This document shows, one piece after another, positions 8,477 to 17,851 of a stretch of DNA of 64,000 bases; the first letter of the stretch is position 1; every line of letters begins with the position of its first letter. A program made the position numbers and the translations under genes. The notes beneath the pieces were generated by a model. That model searched no databases. It saw only the letters and a list, made by a program, of their open reading frames with translations, and was not told the origin of the DNA. This stretch comes from Carboxylicivirga sp964602515 (lineage in GTDB: Bacteria; Bacteroidota; Bacteroidia; Bacteroidales; Marinilabiliaceae): positions 248,001-312,000 of the forward strand of contig CAZRRJ010000004.1 of the NCBI GenBank assembly GCA_964602515.1, in the 5' to 3' direction.

Positions 8477-11400
8477 TTAATCTTTAGTCTCTTCTTCTGT
8501 TTTTATTTCTTTTTCAGGCTTTTTGCCAGTAATTTTCATCCAATAGCGCTGCATCAGTTCTTCCAGTGTATTAAACTCTTCTTTAAAAGAGATGCCTATG
8601 CCTTGTGTTGTTGGTGATGTGGTATAAGTTGAATAAACCAAATCATTATTGTTCCTGGTATACGCTTTAGCACGTATACTACCCGAATTATTCAATTTAA
8701 CTTCAACATCAAAATCACCAATCAGGTTATTAGGGCGCGTTTGATCTTCTCCATAACCAACATTTCCATTTACTGTTACCCGGTTATTAAACATCTGTGT
8801 CGAAAGAGCTACTTCTACCTCATCATCTGTCATTTCTCCTGCCGGGCGATAACTAACGCCAATATCAAAATCACTACTAATTTGCGATAACCAATGACTT
8901 AGTTGGTTAGATAACATCTCTGTTGTTGTAACAAGCGCAGCATTATTACCTGCAGACATATTATTTGTATTGTTGTTTTCAGCAGAGTTTTCCTGCGAGT
9001 AAAAACGATTTAAGACCAGCAAAGATAACACCTGCCGGTTGGTTTCTTCTTCTGTGTTAATATATGTATCAATAATATTCTGGTTGTTATCCTGTGTTGA
9101 AGGTGTTTTAATTTCAAACTGAACATTAGGTTTTGTCAGCCGATCTGTAAGGAGCAAATTACAATTAACAGGAATCCGTCTTCCGAACTTTTCAGCGTCT
9201 ACATCACTGTTTCCAATTAAGTCAAGCAGGCTTGTCTTTAACTTATATGTGGCATTCAAGTCAATATCAGCATCATATGGATTACCATCCCAACGAATCA
9301 TACTTCCTTGATTGATCACAAATTTTTTATTCAGTACATTTTGAAGGGTAAACATGTAATCACCTTCTTCAAAATTAAAATCTCCGTAGAAGTTAATCCC
9401 GCCTTCTTTGTCCATCTTAATCTGAAGGTTTCCCCTTCCCCTTCCTTTCAGTATATCTCCAACTGTTGAATCAAAAATAACCTGACACCGGGCAGCTGGC
9501 GTAATATCCAAATCCATACTAATAGTCATACCGGTAAGATCAACTTCATATTCATCCTCAACTGTTATTTCACCTTGTGATGCTTCAGTTAACCCAGTTA
9601 CTGGCTGTACAAAACGAATAAAGTTACTTTCTTCCGCACTTTCATCATCCGTTAAAGGAATAAAAAAATCAGTATTCTGCCTGGTCGTTCCGGCAATATC
9701 AATTATTAAGTCATTAGTGGTTCCCCTTACCGATAAATTACCATCTGCATATACCTCTCCATAGTAACGTTGATTATCTGAAGATTTAGTATCCAACACA
9801 AGCATTTCATTTGAAATCAAAGACAAGTTATATTTCATATTACGAAACATCTCATGTTCTATTGTTCCTTTAAACATGCCTTTATTGCCATTTCTATCTA
9901 AAAGTTGAAGCTCTTTAAATTCCATAACCTTGGGCGTAAATAGAACAGAATCGCTAATGGAATACGTTGTTTTCAGCAAACCTACATCAAAAAAAGCTTT
10001 ATTAATCTTTAACCGTCCTAAAAGCTCAGGCGTTGATAATGGTCCCTTTACTGATAATTGTCCACTGGCTGTTCCGGAAAGATTTTGCATTACCTTTGAC
10101 AGGTAAAGGTTTAAAAAGCCAATTTCTAGGCTATCGATATCGTATTGAAGATCCACACTTTTATCGGCCAGATCAATAAATCCTCCACCATTCATTGGTT
10201 TAAGGCCATCTTTTATAATATCCGAATGAATCTGAATAACATTCTGTTTAGGCTTATAATCAGCTCTTAAAGAAAAATTACCTAATTCATCATTATTAAA
10301 ATTAAACTTGTTAATGCTTAACTCTCCACTAATTACAGGAGAGTTATACACTTGTTGTATATCAAGTGTACCGTTTAATGCCCCGGCTACCTGAACCTGC
10401 TTTAAATTCTGGGAACCAATAATATCAGACAGACCAATGTTTTGAATATGTACTTTTAAACCATCGTCAATATGCCTGTGAGCAAAACCATTTATGCCTA
10501 TTTCCTGGTTGCCATGATGTATTCTAAAGTATTTCAGAGAAAAGCCATCCGGGTGATAATGCATCCTGGTGGACTGAATTTCCCATAAACTATCACGAAC
10601 CATTATATATGAAGGTTTTAGATCTACTGTCGCATATACCCCCTTCGCATTTGACCTTAAAGAGGTTGTAGTTAATATAGAGCCACTATTAGTATATTCT
10701 TCCCAATTATTCCAAAAGGTATTGAACTGTAAAGTATCATTGTATGCTGTATGATGTAAACTTAAATTCTGAAATAACTCCGCATTATTAATATTCAGAT
10801 TGCGCAAGCGTGTAATCAGTACAAGCTTATTATTACTCCCAGCTTTTAAATGTAGCTCCGGATACCTTGTTTTAATACCTTTATAATTGATATGCTCTAC
10901 TTCGGCTTCTAAATTTATTCTTTGGTCTGCACTATTATACGTACCAAGTATTAAGCCTTTATCGGACACCTCTAATCCGGGCACTATAAAACTCGCTAGC
11001 TTGCTTATTCTTTTGAGCGTACAAGAAAATGTAAAATCATTTACCTTAGTAACAGTATCTTTTACGTTTATAACAGCTGATAATGAAGGTAAATATTTAA
11101 TCAAATCTCTTTTAATCATACTACTGGCATGCGTAAAATTATATACTCCTACCAAATCGCCTTCGGCAATATCTGATTGTAATACAATACGCTTCCTGTT
11201 CCCCTCTCTCTCTGATAACAACAGTAACGAATCTATTTGGAAATCATGTTGTGGAGACTCAAATTCAACGTTTCTTATATTTATAAAGCCTACAATGTCA
11301 TCTAAATCACTTCCACTAAAATTAGTTTCAACATCTGCTGTTAAAAAACTATTGTTGTATTGCTGTGCAATATTTAACTGGTCAAGACGAATTGCCGTTA

Positions 11401-12904
11401 GGTGAGCATTAAAATTATAATTAGGAACGGCTCCTGACAAATCAACTTTACCATTAAAACCCAATTGTCCATTAGGATCATCAATTAAAAAATCTCCATC
11501 AAACTTATCATTTGCAAACAGGCCATTCAGTTTTATGTTTTTATAGTTATAATTATTAACGGTTAACGTATCAATTACACCACTTAAAAAAGCACTGTAA
11601 TCTGAAGCTGCTTTTCTCTTTCCTTTAATAGCCACACTCATTGAAACGTTCTTAATATATTCCTCTGCGTTTGCCAGTTTACCAATATTAAAGCTTTCCG
11701 TTGAAATATTCCCAGAAAAGATAAGGTCATTTTCATCACCCATCTTAAGCCCAATATCTGTTTTAATACTTCCTAAAGAGGTATTAAACTCACCATAAGC
11801 TACTAAATCGGTTAAAAAGCCTGTAAAACTCCCTGAGTATTTGATTTGATTTAAATTTCTAAAAGCAGTGGGTAAAATTAATGCTTCTCCCTGCGAAAGA
11901 GATAACAGCTTTTCCAGATCATTGGGTACTGTTTTTAATTCACTAACGTTAATATACATAAAAGCCTCATCCTGATTAGGTAAGCCATTTATATCAAAAC
12001 TGGTTTTAACCTGCGAATATGGTCCAAAATTACATATTACTTTTTGTCCCTTAATGTTATCCATACTTCCATAAATACGACCTTTTAGTTTCAATGGAAG
12101 CTTAACATCGGTATTAAGTGGCGTTACCAGGGCTAATTCCTCTGAAGATATTCTGGAAGAAACTAAATCAAAATAAAAACGTTCAATACGTTTCATTCCT
12201 TCCTCACCTAGTTTTACCTTAAAATAAAGTGAGTCAACTTCGAAAAATGATTTTTCAGTTTCGAGATGGAAGGACTTTAATATCAGGTTTTGCTTACTAA
12301 AACTAACATCTCCCTTTGCTCCATTAATATTTATACCTATGGAATTTTTAAAAGCTAATTTATTCACACTAAAGTGCCATAAACTATCTTTATTGATTTC
12401 ATTAATTGATATATTCAGATCCTTAATATCAACTTGCTTACTTTTATGTTTTTCATCGTAATTAAGCTCTCCACCTGAAAGCTGAAATGCATTAAGGTTA
12501 ACTTTCCAAGGGACATTATTCAATCTATCTGCACGTGGCTTAAATGCGTTTGTTAAAAATTCATAATTATAGACTGAATCTTGCTTTGCCACATGTATTT
12601 TCGGCTTATCAGCTTTAATATAAGCGAAATAAACCTCCCTTCTCTTAAAATAGATAGAATCAATACTTGTTGTTAATTGATCAATAGAAAGCAATGTATC
12701 TTTTTGTTGGTCATATATAATGACATCATTAAGCACCAAACTTTTAAACGGACGAAACGAAACCTTTCCAATTGATATTTTTGCATTCAGCTCCTCACTA
12801 ATCTCAATAGTAAGATGCTTTACTACAGCAGTTTGAACTACAGGAATTAACAGTATAAGGCACAGAATCACAGGCACTAATACAAGCACCGTTAAAGCAT
12901 ACAA
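8477..12904 (-). CDS. tamB: TamB-like translocation and assembly module protein
   Basis: This very large protein (1475 residues) has an N-terminal membrane anchor (ALTVLVLVPVILCLILLIPVV), a long run of AsmA/TamB-like beta repeats that build a periplasm-spanning groove, and the conserved C-terminal DUF490/TamB domain (about residues 1090-1440: QIKMDKEGGINFYGDFNFEEG, LLLTDRLTKPNVQFEI, LSLLVLNRFYSQ, VSYRPAG). The family links inner and outer membranes and serves outer-membrane protein assembly or phospholipid transport. The acidic tail (KEIKTEEETKD) follows the domain. It is divergent from tsaD with a 108-base shared upstream region; CAAAATTA at 12952-12959 gives a minus-strand -7 box. Confidence 0.92.
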   Translation of the reverse strand: MYALTVLVLVPVILCLILLIPVVQTAVVKHLTIEISEELNAKISIGKVSFRPFKSLVLNDVIIYDQQKDTLLSIDQLTTSIDSIYFKRREVYFAYIKADKPKIHVAKQDSVYNYEFLTNAFKPRADRLNNVPWKVNLNAFQLSGGELNYDEKHKSKQVDIKDLNISINEINKDSLWHFSVNKLAFKNSIGININGAKGDVSFSKQNLILKSFHLETEKSFFEVDSLYFKVKLGEEGMKRIERFYFDLVSSRISSEELALVTPLNTDVKLPLKLKGRIYGSMDNIKGQKVICNFGPYSQVKTSFDINGLPNQDEAFMYINVSELKTVPNDLEKLLSLSQGEALILPTAFRNLNQIKYSGSFTGFLTDLVAYGEFNTSLGSIKTDIGLKMGDENDLIFSGNISTESFNIGKLANAEEYIKNVSMSVAIKGKRKAASDYSAFLSGVIDTLTVNNYNYKNIKLNGLFANDKFDGDFLIDDPNGQLGFNGKVDLSGAVPNYNFNAHLTAIRLDQLNIAQQYNNSFLTADVETNFSGSDLDDIVGFINIRNVEFESPQHDFQIDSLLLLSEREGNRKRIVLQSDIAEGDLVGVYNFTHASSMIKRDLIKYLPSLSAVINVKDTVTKVNDFTFSCTLKRISKLASFIVPGLEVSDKGLILGTYNSADQRINLEAEVEHINYKGIKTRYPELHLKAGSNNKLVLITRLRNLNINNAELFQNLSLHHTAYNDTLQFNTFWNNWEEYTNSGSILTTTSLRSNAKGVYATVDLKPSYIMVRDSLWEIQSTRMHYHPDGFSLKYFRIHHGNQEIGINGFAHRHIDDGLKVHIQNIGLSDIIGSQNLKQVQVAGALNGTLDIQQVYNSPVISGELSINKFNFNNDELGNFSLRADYKPKQNVIQIHSDIIKDGLKPMNGGGFIDLADKSVDLQYDIDSLEIGFLNLYLSKVMQNLSGTASGQLSVKGPLSTPELLGRLKINKAFFDVGLLKTTYSISDSVLFTPKVMEFKELQLLDRNGNKGMFKGTIEHEMFRNMKYNLSLISNEMLVLDTKSSDNQRYYGEVYADGNLSVRGTTNDLIIDIAGTTRQNTDFFIPLTDDESAEESNFIRFVQPVTGLTEASQGEITVEDEYEVDLTGMTISMDLDITPAARCQVIFDSTVGDILKGRGRGNLQIKMDKEGGINFYGDFNFEEGDYMFTLQNVLNKKFVINQGSMIRWDGNPYDADIDLNATYKLKTSLLDLIGNSDVDAEKFGRRIPVNCNLLLTDRLTKPNVQFEIKTPSTQDNNQNIIDTYINTEEETNRQVLSLLVLNRFYSQENSAENNNTNNMSAGNNAALVTTTEMLSNQLSHWLSQISSDFDIGVSYRPAGEMTDDEVEVALSTQMFNNRVTVNGNVGYGEDQTRPNNLIGDFDVEVKLNNSGSIRAKAYTRNNNDLVYSTYTTSPTTQGIGISFKEEFNTLEELMQRYWMKITGKKPEKEIKTEEETKD

Positions 12905-13012
12905 TCCTATTTTGACATTTTTTTTTATACTTTTATCCTGTTTTAACCCACCAAAATTAAGAAAAAGGTGGGAATAATAATTTGATTAAGGATAAATCTA
13001 TCTGACAAAAAT

Positions 13013-14032
13013 ATGAGCGTGATAATATTGGGAATTGAGTCATCATGTGATGACACTTCAGCAGCGATTTTTAAAGATGATGTAATATTATCTAATATTG
13101 TAGCCAATCAGGATGTTCACAAGGCTTACGGAGGTGTAGTACCGGAACTGGCATCCAGAGCTCACCAACAGAATATAATTCCTGTTGTTGAAAAAGCAAT
13201 AAAAGATGCAGGAGTAAATAAGGCTGATATCAATGCTGTTGCCTTCACTCGTGGCCCTGGATTATTGGGATCACTATTGGTTGGTACTTCTTTTGCTAAA
13301 GCATTTGCATTAGCTAATAATTTACCTTTGATTGAGGTTAACCATTTACATGCGCATGTTTTGGCTCATTTTATTAAAGAAGATGAAAATGATACAGATC
13401 AACCTGATTTTCCTTTTCTGTGCTTACTTGTATCGGGAGGAAACAGCCAGATTATTGTTGTTCATGACCATTTAAAGATGGAAATAATAGGACAAACAAT
13501 TGATGATGCTGCTGGTGAAGCTTTTGATAAATGTGCCAAGGTAATGGGCTTACCATACCCCGGAGGACCATTAATCGATAAACTGGCAAAAGAAGGAAAT
13601 CCTGATGCTTTTTCATTCAATAAACCAAAGGTTAAAGATTTTGACTATAGCTTTAGCGGACTAAAGACTTCTTTTCTATATTTTCTTCGGGATCAGTTAA
13701 AAAAGAACGAAAACTTTATTGAAGAAAATAAAGCAGATATATGTGCATCATTACAAAAAACAATTATTGACATTCTAGCGGATAAGTTAATTAAGGCAGC
13801 CGATGCAACAGGAATTACGCAAATAGCGCTTGCTGGTGGTGTGTCAGCTAATTCCGGACTGAGAAACAGGCTAACTGAAATAGCTGTAGAAAAAAAATGG
13901 AGAACCTTTATTCCAAAATTTGCGTATACAATGGATAATGCAGCTATGATAGCCGTTAATGGCTATTATAAATATTTAAATAAGGAGTTCGTTTCGCAAA
14001 AGATTGCGCCTTTTGCCCGAACACAATTTTAA
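13013..14032 (+). CDS. tsaD: tRNA N6-adenosine threonylcarbamoyltransferase
   Basis: TsaD transfers threonylcarbamoyl to A37 of ANN-decoding tRNAs, together with TsaB and TsaE (not in this window). The 339-residue protein has the ASKHA nucleotide-binding motifs (GIESSCDDTSAA at the start, LVSGGNSQI, ALAGGVSANSGLR) and the iron-binding His pair in NHLHAH (His111 and His115). Length and ends are normal. It is divergent from tamB, and 121 bases separate it from the peptide cassette, which has its own promoter-like box. Confidence 0.97.
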   Translation: MSVIILGIESSCDDTSAAIFKDDVILSNIVANQDVHKAYGGVVPELASRAHQQNIIPVVEKAIKDAGVNKADINAVAFTRGPGLLGSLLVGTSFAKAFALANNLPLIEVNHLHAHVLAHFIKEDENDTDQPDFPFLCLLVSGGNSQIIVVHDHLKMEIIGQTIDDAAGEAFDKCAKVMGLPYPGGPLIDKLAKEGNPDAFSFNKPKVKDFDYSFSGLKTSFLYFLRDQLKKNENFIEENKADICASLQKTIIDILADKLIKAADATGITQIALAGGVSANSGLRNRLTEIAVEKKWRTFIPKFAYTMDNAAMIAVNGYYKYLNKEFVSQKIAPFARTQF

Positions 14033-14124
14033 TAGGAAATAGTATTCTTAATCATTTTAATTAGTCGTTGGTCAAATTATTCATACATTTTATCCATATT
14101 AAGTACTTAAACTGCAATTTTTTA

Positions 14125-14132
14125 TATTTTTG
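14125..14132 (+). promoter_or_regulatory. Putative -7 element of the peptide cassette
   Basis: TATTTTTG matches TAnnTTTG exactly and sits 22 bases before the GTG of the first cassette gene. The -33 region is poor. It would start transcription near 14138 and drive all five genes. Confidence 0.4.
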
Positions 14133-14153
14133 CACAAGTTTTAAAATAGTTTC

Positions 14154-14438
14154 GTGGGGAAGCAACTTTACAAAAAAAAAGCTGGTTTTGTAGAAAAAAT
14201 CATAGGTGATGAATTGGTTATTGTACCTTTAGTTGGTGCTGTAGCCCAGATGGACAAAGTGTTTTCGTTAAACGAACTGGGGATATTTATATACAATTTG
14301 TTAAGTACACCAAAATCAGAAGAAGAATTACTTAAACTGATTTTGAATGAATTTGACGTAGAAGAACAAACTGCACAACAAGATTTGCAACATTTTTTAT
14401 GCAAATCTGTTGAGTGTAAAGTAATTCAGAAGGTATAA
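14154..14438 (+). CDS. PqqD-like peptide-binding protein
   Basis: This 94-residue protein resembles PqqD-type RiPP recognition elements: a basic start (QLYKKKAGFVEK), beta strands (ELVIVPLVGAVAQMDKVFSLNELGIFIYNLL), then helices (SEEELLKLILNEF, QQDLQHFLCKS). PqqD-like proteins bind the leader of a ribosomal peptide and present it to modifying enzymes. It is the first gene of the cassette, 19 bases before the short peptide gene. The start is GTG at 14154; there is no ATG before the first motif. A role in chaperoning the neighbouring peptide is inferred from family and context. Confidence 0.75.
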   Translation: MGKQLYKKKAGFVEKIIGDELVIVPLVGAVAQMDKVFSLNELGIFIYNLLSTPKSEEELLKLILNEFDVEEQTAQQDLQHFLCKSVECKVIQKV

Positions 14439-14457
14439 AGTTGAGACTAATTTAAGA

Positions 14458-14667
14458 ATGAAAATTAAAAGAAAATATAGCACACCACATATCAACGAAT
14501 ATTTTGTTGATAAGCTCATTAGTTTATGGGCCGGAAGTGGTATTACACCTCCGGAGGGTATGGCTGCTCCAGAACCTACCAGTCCTCCTGCTGGTCCTGC
14601 ATTTGAAAATCCATCTGCCTCAGAATACCCCTTTGGAGGTGAAAGTCCTGATTATTCTAATATGTAA
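14458..14667 (+). CDS. Candidate 69-residue RiPP-type precursor peptide
   Basis: The first 28 residues are basic to amphipathic (MKIKRKYSTPHINEYF, VDKLISLWAGSG) and look like a recognition leader. The remaining 41 are rich in Pro, Gly, Ala, Ser and Glu (ITPPEGMAAPEP, SPPAGPAFENPSASEY, GGESPDYSNM), with no Cys and about ten prolines. A leader of the form Y.TP.I...VD..ISL is, as I recall, common in small Bacteroidota peptides encoded beside PqqD-like proteins. It lies between the PqqD-like and HPr-kinase-like genes with short gaps. Ser and Tyr in the tail are possible phosphate acceptors. That it is a substrate of its neighbours is inference. Confidence 0.65.
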   Translation: MKIKRKYSTPHINEYFVDKLISLWAGSGITPPEGMAAPEPTSPPAGPAFENPSASEYPFGGESPDYSNM

Positions 14668-14675
14668 ATTTAAAT

Positions 14676-15572
14676 ATGGTATATAATACCAAACAATATT
14701 CAATCGGGGGTATAAGATTTAAAGTTAATTTCTTATCCCCCTTTTTTGGCTTTGATAAATTTGGTGGTAGTTTACACTTTGAACATTCAAGTTCAAAGTG
14801 TAGAAATGATTGGTTTATCAATTTTAACACGGTTAAACACCTCAACTCTCTGGAGTGGAAAACTATCTTTACAGGCGCTGATCATTTTGAAAAAGAAATG
14901 CCTTATAAGTGGTCTGTAATTCAATTAAATCAACATACTGGAATACATTTTGAGTTCGCAAATGATCCAGATCTGCATGGTGGAGTTGCTATTATTAATG
15001 AAGAAAATAAGACTATTACAGCTTCATTAGAGCTACGATATCAAAAAAATATCTTAATTGATCCATTCTTTCATCCTTTTGGTATTCATATATTACAATA
15101 CATAGCTCATCTCAATAAAGGTTTTATTATACATGCCTCTACAGTCTGTTATAATAATAAAGGTTACCTTTTCTCTGCAGTATCGGGCACAGGTAAGTCA
15201 ACTATGGCAGGTTTATGGCAACAATGTGGTGCAACAATTATTAATGACGATCGTCTTATGATTATGCCTGAAGGGGGTGAATATATAGCTTACAATACAC
15301 CAATGCCTTACTATCAGGATATAAAGAAAAATGTAAAACTACATAAGGCATTCTTAATTAAGCAATCGGCTGATAATTATATCAAGCCTCTTTCGGTATT
15401 ACATGGTACATTGGGTTTACTTGGTAATTGTATGCAATACCAATATAATGAAAACCAGGTTCAACAGCGCTTATCAGCTCTTAATGCTATTGCTGAGACC
15501 TATGGCGTTTATGAATGTGGTTTTAAGCCAGATACTGATATTGTAAAATTAATACAGAAACAATTTGGCTAA
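14676..15572 (+). CDS. HPr kinase/phosphorylase-related kinase
   Basis: The 298-residue protein has an unrecognised N-terminal half, then an HprK-type P-loop kinase core: FIIHAS (151-155) with the His seen in HprK relatives, the Walker A loop SGTGKST ending at 176, and NDDR (190-193) resembling the catalytic Asp segment. It is longer in front than the HprK catalytic domain and lacks the rest of a standard HprK, so it is not the carbon-regulation enzyme. Relatives in lasso-peptide clusters phosphorylate the precursor. It starts 8 bases after the peptide gene and overlaps the peptidase-like gene by 8 bases, so it is tightly coupled to both. Confidence 0.78.
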   Translation: MVYNTKQYSIGGIRFKVNFLSPFFGFDKFGGSLHFEHSSSKCRNDWFINFNTVKHLNSLEWKTIFTGADHFEKEMPYKWSVIQLNQHTGIHFEFANDPDLHGGVAIINEENKTITASLELRYQKNILIDPFFHPFGIHILQYIAHLNKGFIIHASTVCYNNKGYLFSAVSGTGKSTMAGLWQQCGATIINDDRLMIMPEGGEYIAYNTPMPYYQDIKKNVKLHKAFLIKQSADNYIKPLSVLHGTLGLLGNCMQYQYNENQVQQRLSALNAIAETYGVYECGFKPDTDIVKLIQKQFG

Positions 15573-16005
15573 TCAAAAGATAAAAAACATACTGGTTGAG
15601 CTTTTAAAAGAAGGTCATAAGGCTGAAGTACATGCCAGTGGAATTAGTATGTATCCACTTTTAAGACCCGGCGACAAGCTTTTAGTTACTCCAGCCAAAC
15701 CGGCTACTGGAGATATAGCTGTTTTTGACAGAGGTGATACTTTAGTGGCGCACCGGGTATATAAAATTATTAATGGTTTCTGTTTTTTAAAAGGTGATAG
15801 CCTGATATATGCAGATCCTCCTATTCCGGAAAATAAGATACTTGGTATTGTTACTGAACGATTCAGAAAAAATAAACACCTTAAGACCACTGATTTTAGT
15901 TTTAAGGTTTTAAAATTTATAATGCCTCAATGCACTTTTATACTTGGTCGTCTGTTTCATTATTATGCCCGGATTCATCAAAAGTTATTACGCTCTTTAA
16001 AATAA
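15565..16005 (+). CDS. S26-type signal-peptidase-like protein (Ser/His form)
   Basis: This 146-residue protein matches the S26 fold. SGISMYPLLRPGD carries the nucleophile Ser28; GDIAVFDRGD follows; and LVAHRV places His63 where the ER/archaeal-type (S26B) enzymes have their catalytic His, while the bacterial general-base Lys is missing. FLKGDS and the ILGIV strand are also typical. The usual N-terminal membrane helix is absent, although FKVLKFIMPQCTFILGRLF near the C terminus could associate with the membrane. Translation would begin at a TTG inside the end of the kinase gene, since the next Met is inside the active-site motif. It may trim the neighbouring peptide (inference). Confidence 0.7.
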   Translation: MANQKIKNILVELLKEGHKAEVHASGISMYPLLRPGDKLLVTPAKPATGDIAVFDRGDTLVAHRVYKIINGFCFLKGDSLIYADPPIPENKILGIVTERFRKNKHLKTTDFSFKVLKFIMPQCTFILGRLFHYYARIHQKLLRSLK

Positions 16006-16059
16006 GCTCCCTCCTTATCGGCATTTTATATTACATTAGTATTTATTAAAGTATACTTC

Positions 16060-17844
16060 ATGAGTCTAAAAAATATGACATCAATGACTTATATTCTTAA
16101 GTCTATTTCCATTGTTTACCGTAGCTCTCCCAAGTGGACGTGTATAAATACCTTTGTAACTATTATCCGTGGTATCATCCCATTATTACTTCTCTACATT
16201 GTTAAACAGCTAATTGATGTTGTTGACAGTTACATTCACAACAGTTTTATTGATAATACCACCCTTTATTTCACTATTGCTTCTGCCGGTGTCTTTTTTA
16301 TGCTAAACTCACTTACAGGCGCATTTAATACCCTTGTTCGCGAAAGACAGGCGCATTTTGTTAATGACTATATTCAGAATCTGATTCATAAAAAGACCGC
16401 TAATATACCCTTTGGTTATTTTGAGGACGCCAATTACCAAAATATATTCTACAGGGCTCTCAGTGATGCAACGATCAGGCCCAAACGTATATTTTATGGC
16501 CTATTACAAATCTTTCAAAACATACTAACACTGGCATTAATCCTGATTGTGTTAACGCAAATACATTGGCTAATGCTTCCTGTTTTATTTATAGCAGGCT
16601 CTCCAATTGTGTTTTTCAGAGTACATTATTCCCAAAAACTATACCACTACCGAAAAGAACACACAGAGGACGAAAGAAAAATGCACTATTATAACCGTTT
16701 ATTAACGGCTAAAGATTTTGCAAAGGAATTACGTGTTTTTGGCCTTGGTAATTTATATAAAACAGAATATGAAAATGTTAAGAATAAATTAAGAGCAAAA
16801 CAATGGAAACTGGCGAAAACGAAAACAAGCTGGGAGGCTTCTGTTCAGGTCATTTCAACCCTTGTTTTATTAAGTATAATTGTTTTTGTAATTAAAGAAG
16901 CTATTGATGGACATATTAGTAATGGTTCAATGGCCATGTATTTTCTGGCTCTTCAAAAAGCCTATAGTGTTCTTCAAACATTTTTAACTAGTCTGACTTC
17001 TTTATATGAAGACAATTTATTCCTAAAGAATTTCTTTGATTTCCAAAAAATTGAAACAAAACGCAATCAAAACGAATGCGAGCATTTTCCTCTCCCGATA
17101 AAGGATGGTATTCATCTTAGTAATATTTATTTTAAATACCCTAATACCAATAAATGGATATTAAAAGATATTAATTTGACGATTCCAAAGGGAAAAACCG
17201 TTGCATTGGTGGGTAAAAATGGTTGTGGCAAAACAACGCTTGTCAAATTATTAGCCGGATTATATACGCCAACGAAAGGAAGCATAAAAGTTGATAACAC
17301 CAATTGGCATAATATCGATAGTACTGAATTATCCAACAACATTTCAATTATTTTTCAGGATTTCATGCTCTACAATGTCACTGCCCTGGATAATATACGG
17401 TTTGGGAATACCCGAAGACAAACAAATATTAAGGATATAAGGCTGGCGGCAGAAAAAGCAGGAATTGATCACCTTTTCAGCAACATGAATAAAGGCTACA
17501 ACACAACATTAGGCACTCTATTTAGAGACAGCCAGATGCTTAGCAGAGGTGAATGGCAAAGAACAGCATTAGCCCGCTCCTTTTATAATACCAATGCTCA
17601 ATTAATAATTTTAGATGAACCAACTAGCTCATTAGATGCTTTTACTGAGGCAAACCTAATCAGCCACTTTAAAGAAATTACAAAGGATAAAACAGCAGTT
17701 ATAGTAAGCCATCGCCTGTCAACAATCAAACTGGCAGATATCATTATAGTTATATCCAATTCCGGAGTTGCTGAAGTGGGCTCACCTGATGAACTAATTA
17801 AGAAGCAGGGAGCGTATTATGAGATGATTGAATCATTAAAATAA
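16060..17844 (+). CDS. ABC exporter (fused permease and ATPase)
   Basis: This is a 594-residue half-transporter working as a dimer. The N-terminal exporter membrane domain (about residues 20-320, six helices) is followed by an ATPase domain with Walker A GKNGCGKTT, a Q-loop (IIFQDF), the signature LSRGEWQR (in place of LSGGQ, a variant common in peptide exporters) and Walker B LIILDEPTSSLDA. There is no N-terminal C39 peptidase domain, so any leader removal must be done by another protein such as the S26-like one upstream. It is the last gene of the cassette, 54 bases downstream, and would export the mature product. Confidence 0.88.
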   Translation: MSLKNMTSMTYILKSISIVYRSSPKWTCINTFVTIIRGIIPLLLLYIVKQLIDVVDSYIHNSFIDNTTLYFTIASAGVFFMLNSLTGAFNTLVRERQAHFVNDYIQNLIHKKTANIPFGYFEDANYQNIFYRALSDATIRPKRIFYGLLQIFQNILTLALILIVLTQIHWLMLPVLFIAGSPIVFFRVHYSQKLYHYRKEHTEDERKMHYYNRLLTAKDFAKELRVFGLGNLYKTEYENVKNKLRAKQWKLAKTKTSWEASVQVISTLVLLSIIVFVIKEAIDGHISNGSMAMYFLALQKAYSVLQTFLTSLTSLYEDNLFLKNFFDFQKIETKRNQNECEHFPLPIKDGIHLSNIYFKYPNTNKWILKDINLTIPKGKTVALVGKNGCGKTTLVKLLAGLYTPTKGSIKVDNTNWHNIDSTELSNNISIIFQDFMLYNVTALDNIRFGNTRRQTNIKDIRLAAEKAGIDHLFSNMNKGYNTTLGTLFRDSQMLSRGEWQRTALARSFYNTNAQLIILDEPTSSLDAFTEANLISHFKEITKDKTAVIVSHRLSTIKLADIIIVISNSGVAEVGSPDELIKKQGAYYEMIESLK

Positions 17845-17851
17845 CCTGATG

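Noticed and set aside
10887..11405. A 172-codon plus-strand frame opposite tamB
   Set aside because: Antisense to a well-supported gene, with no start context or family match.
14125..17844. Lasso-peptide cluster as the label for the peptide cassette
   Set aside because: PqqD-like, HprK-like and ABC genes fit, but the transglutaminase-like B2 and asparagine-synthetase-like cyclase genes are missing.
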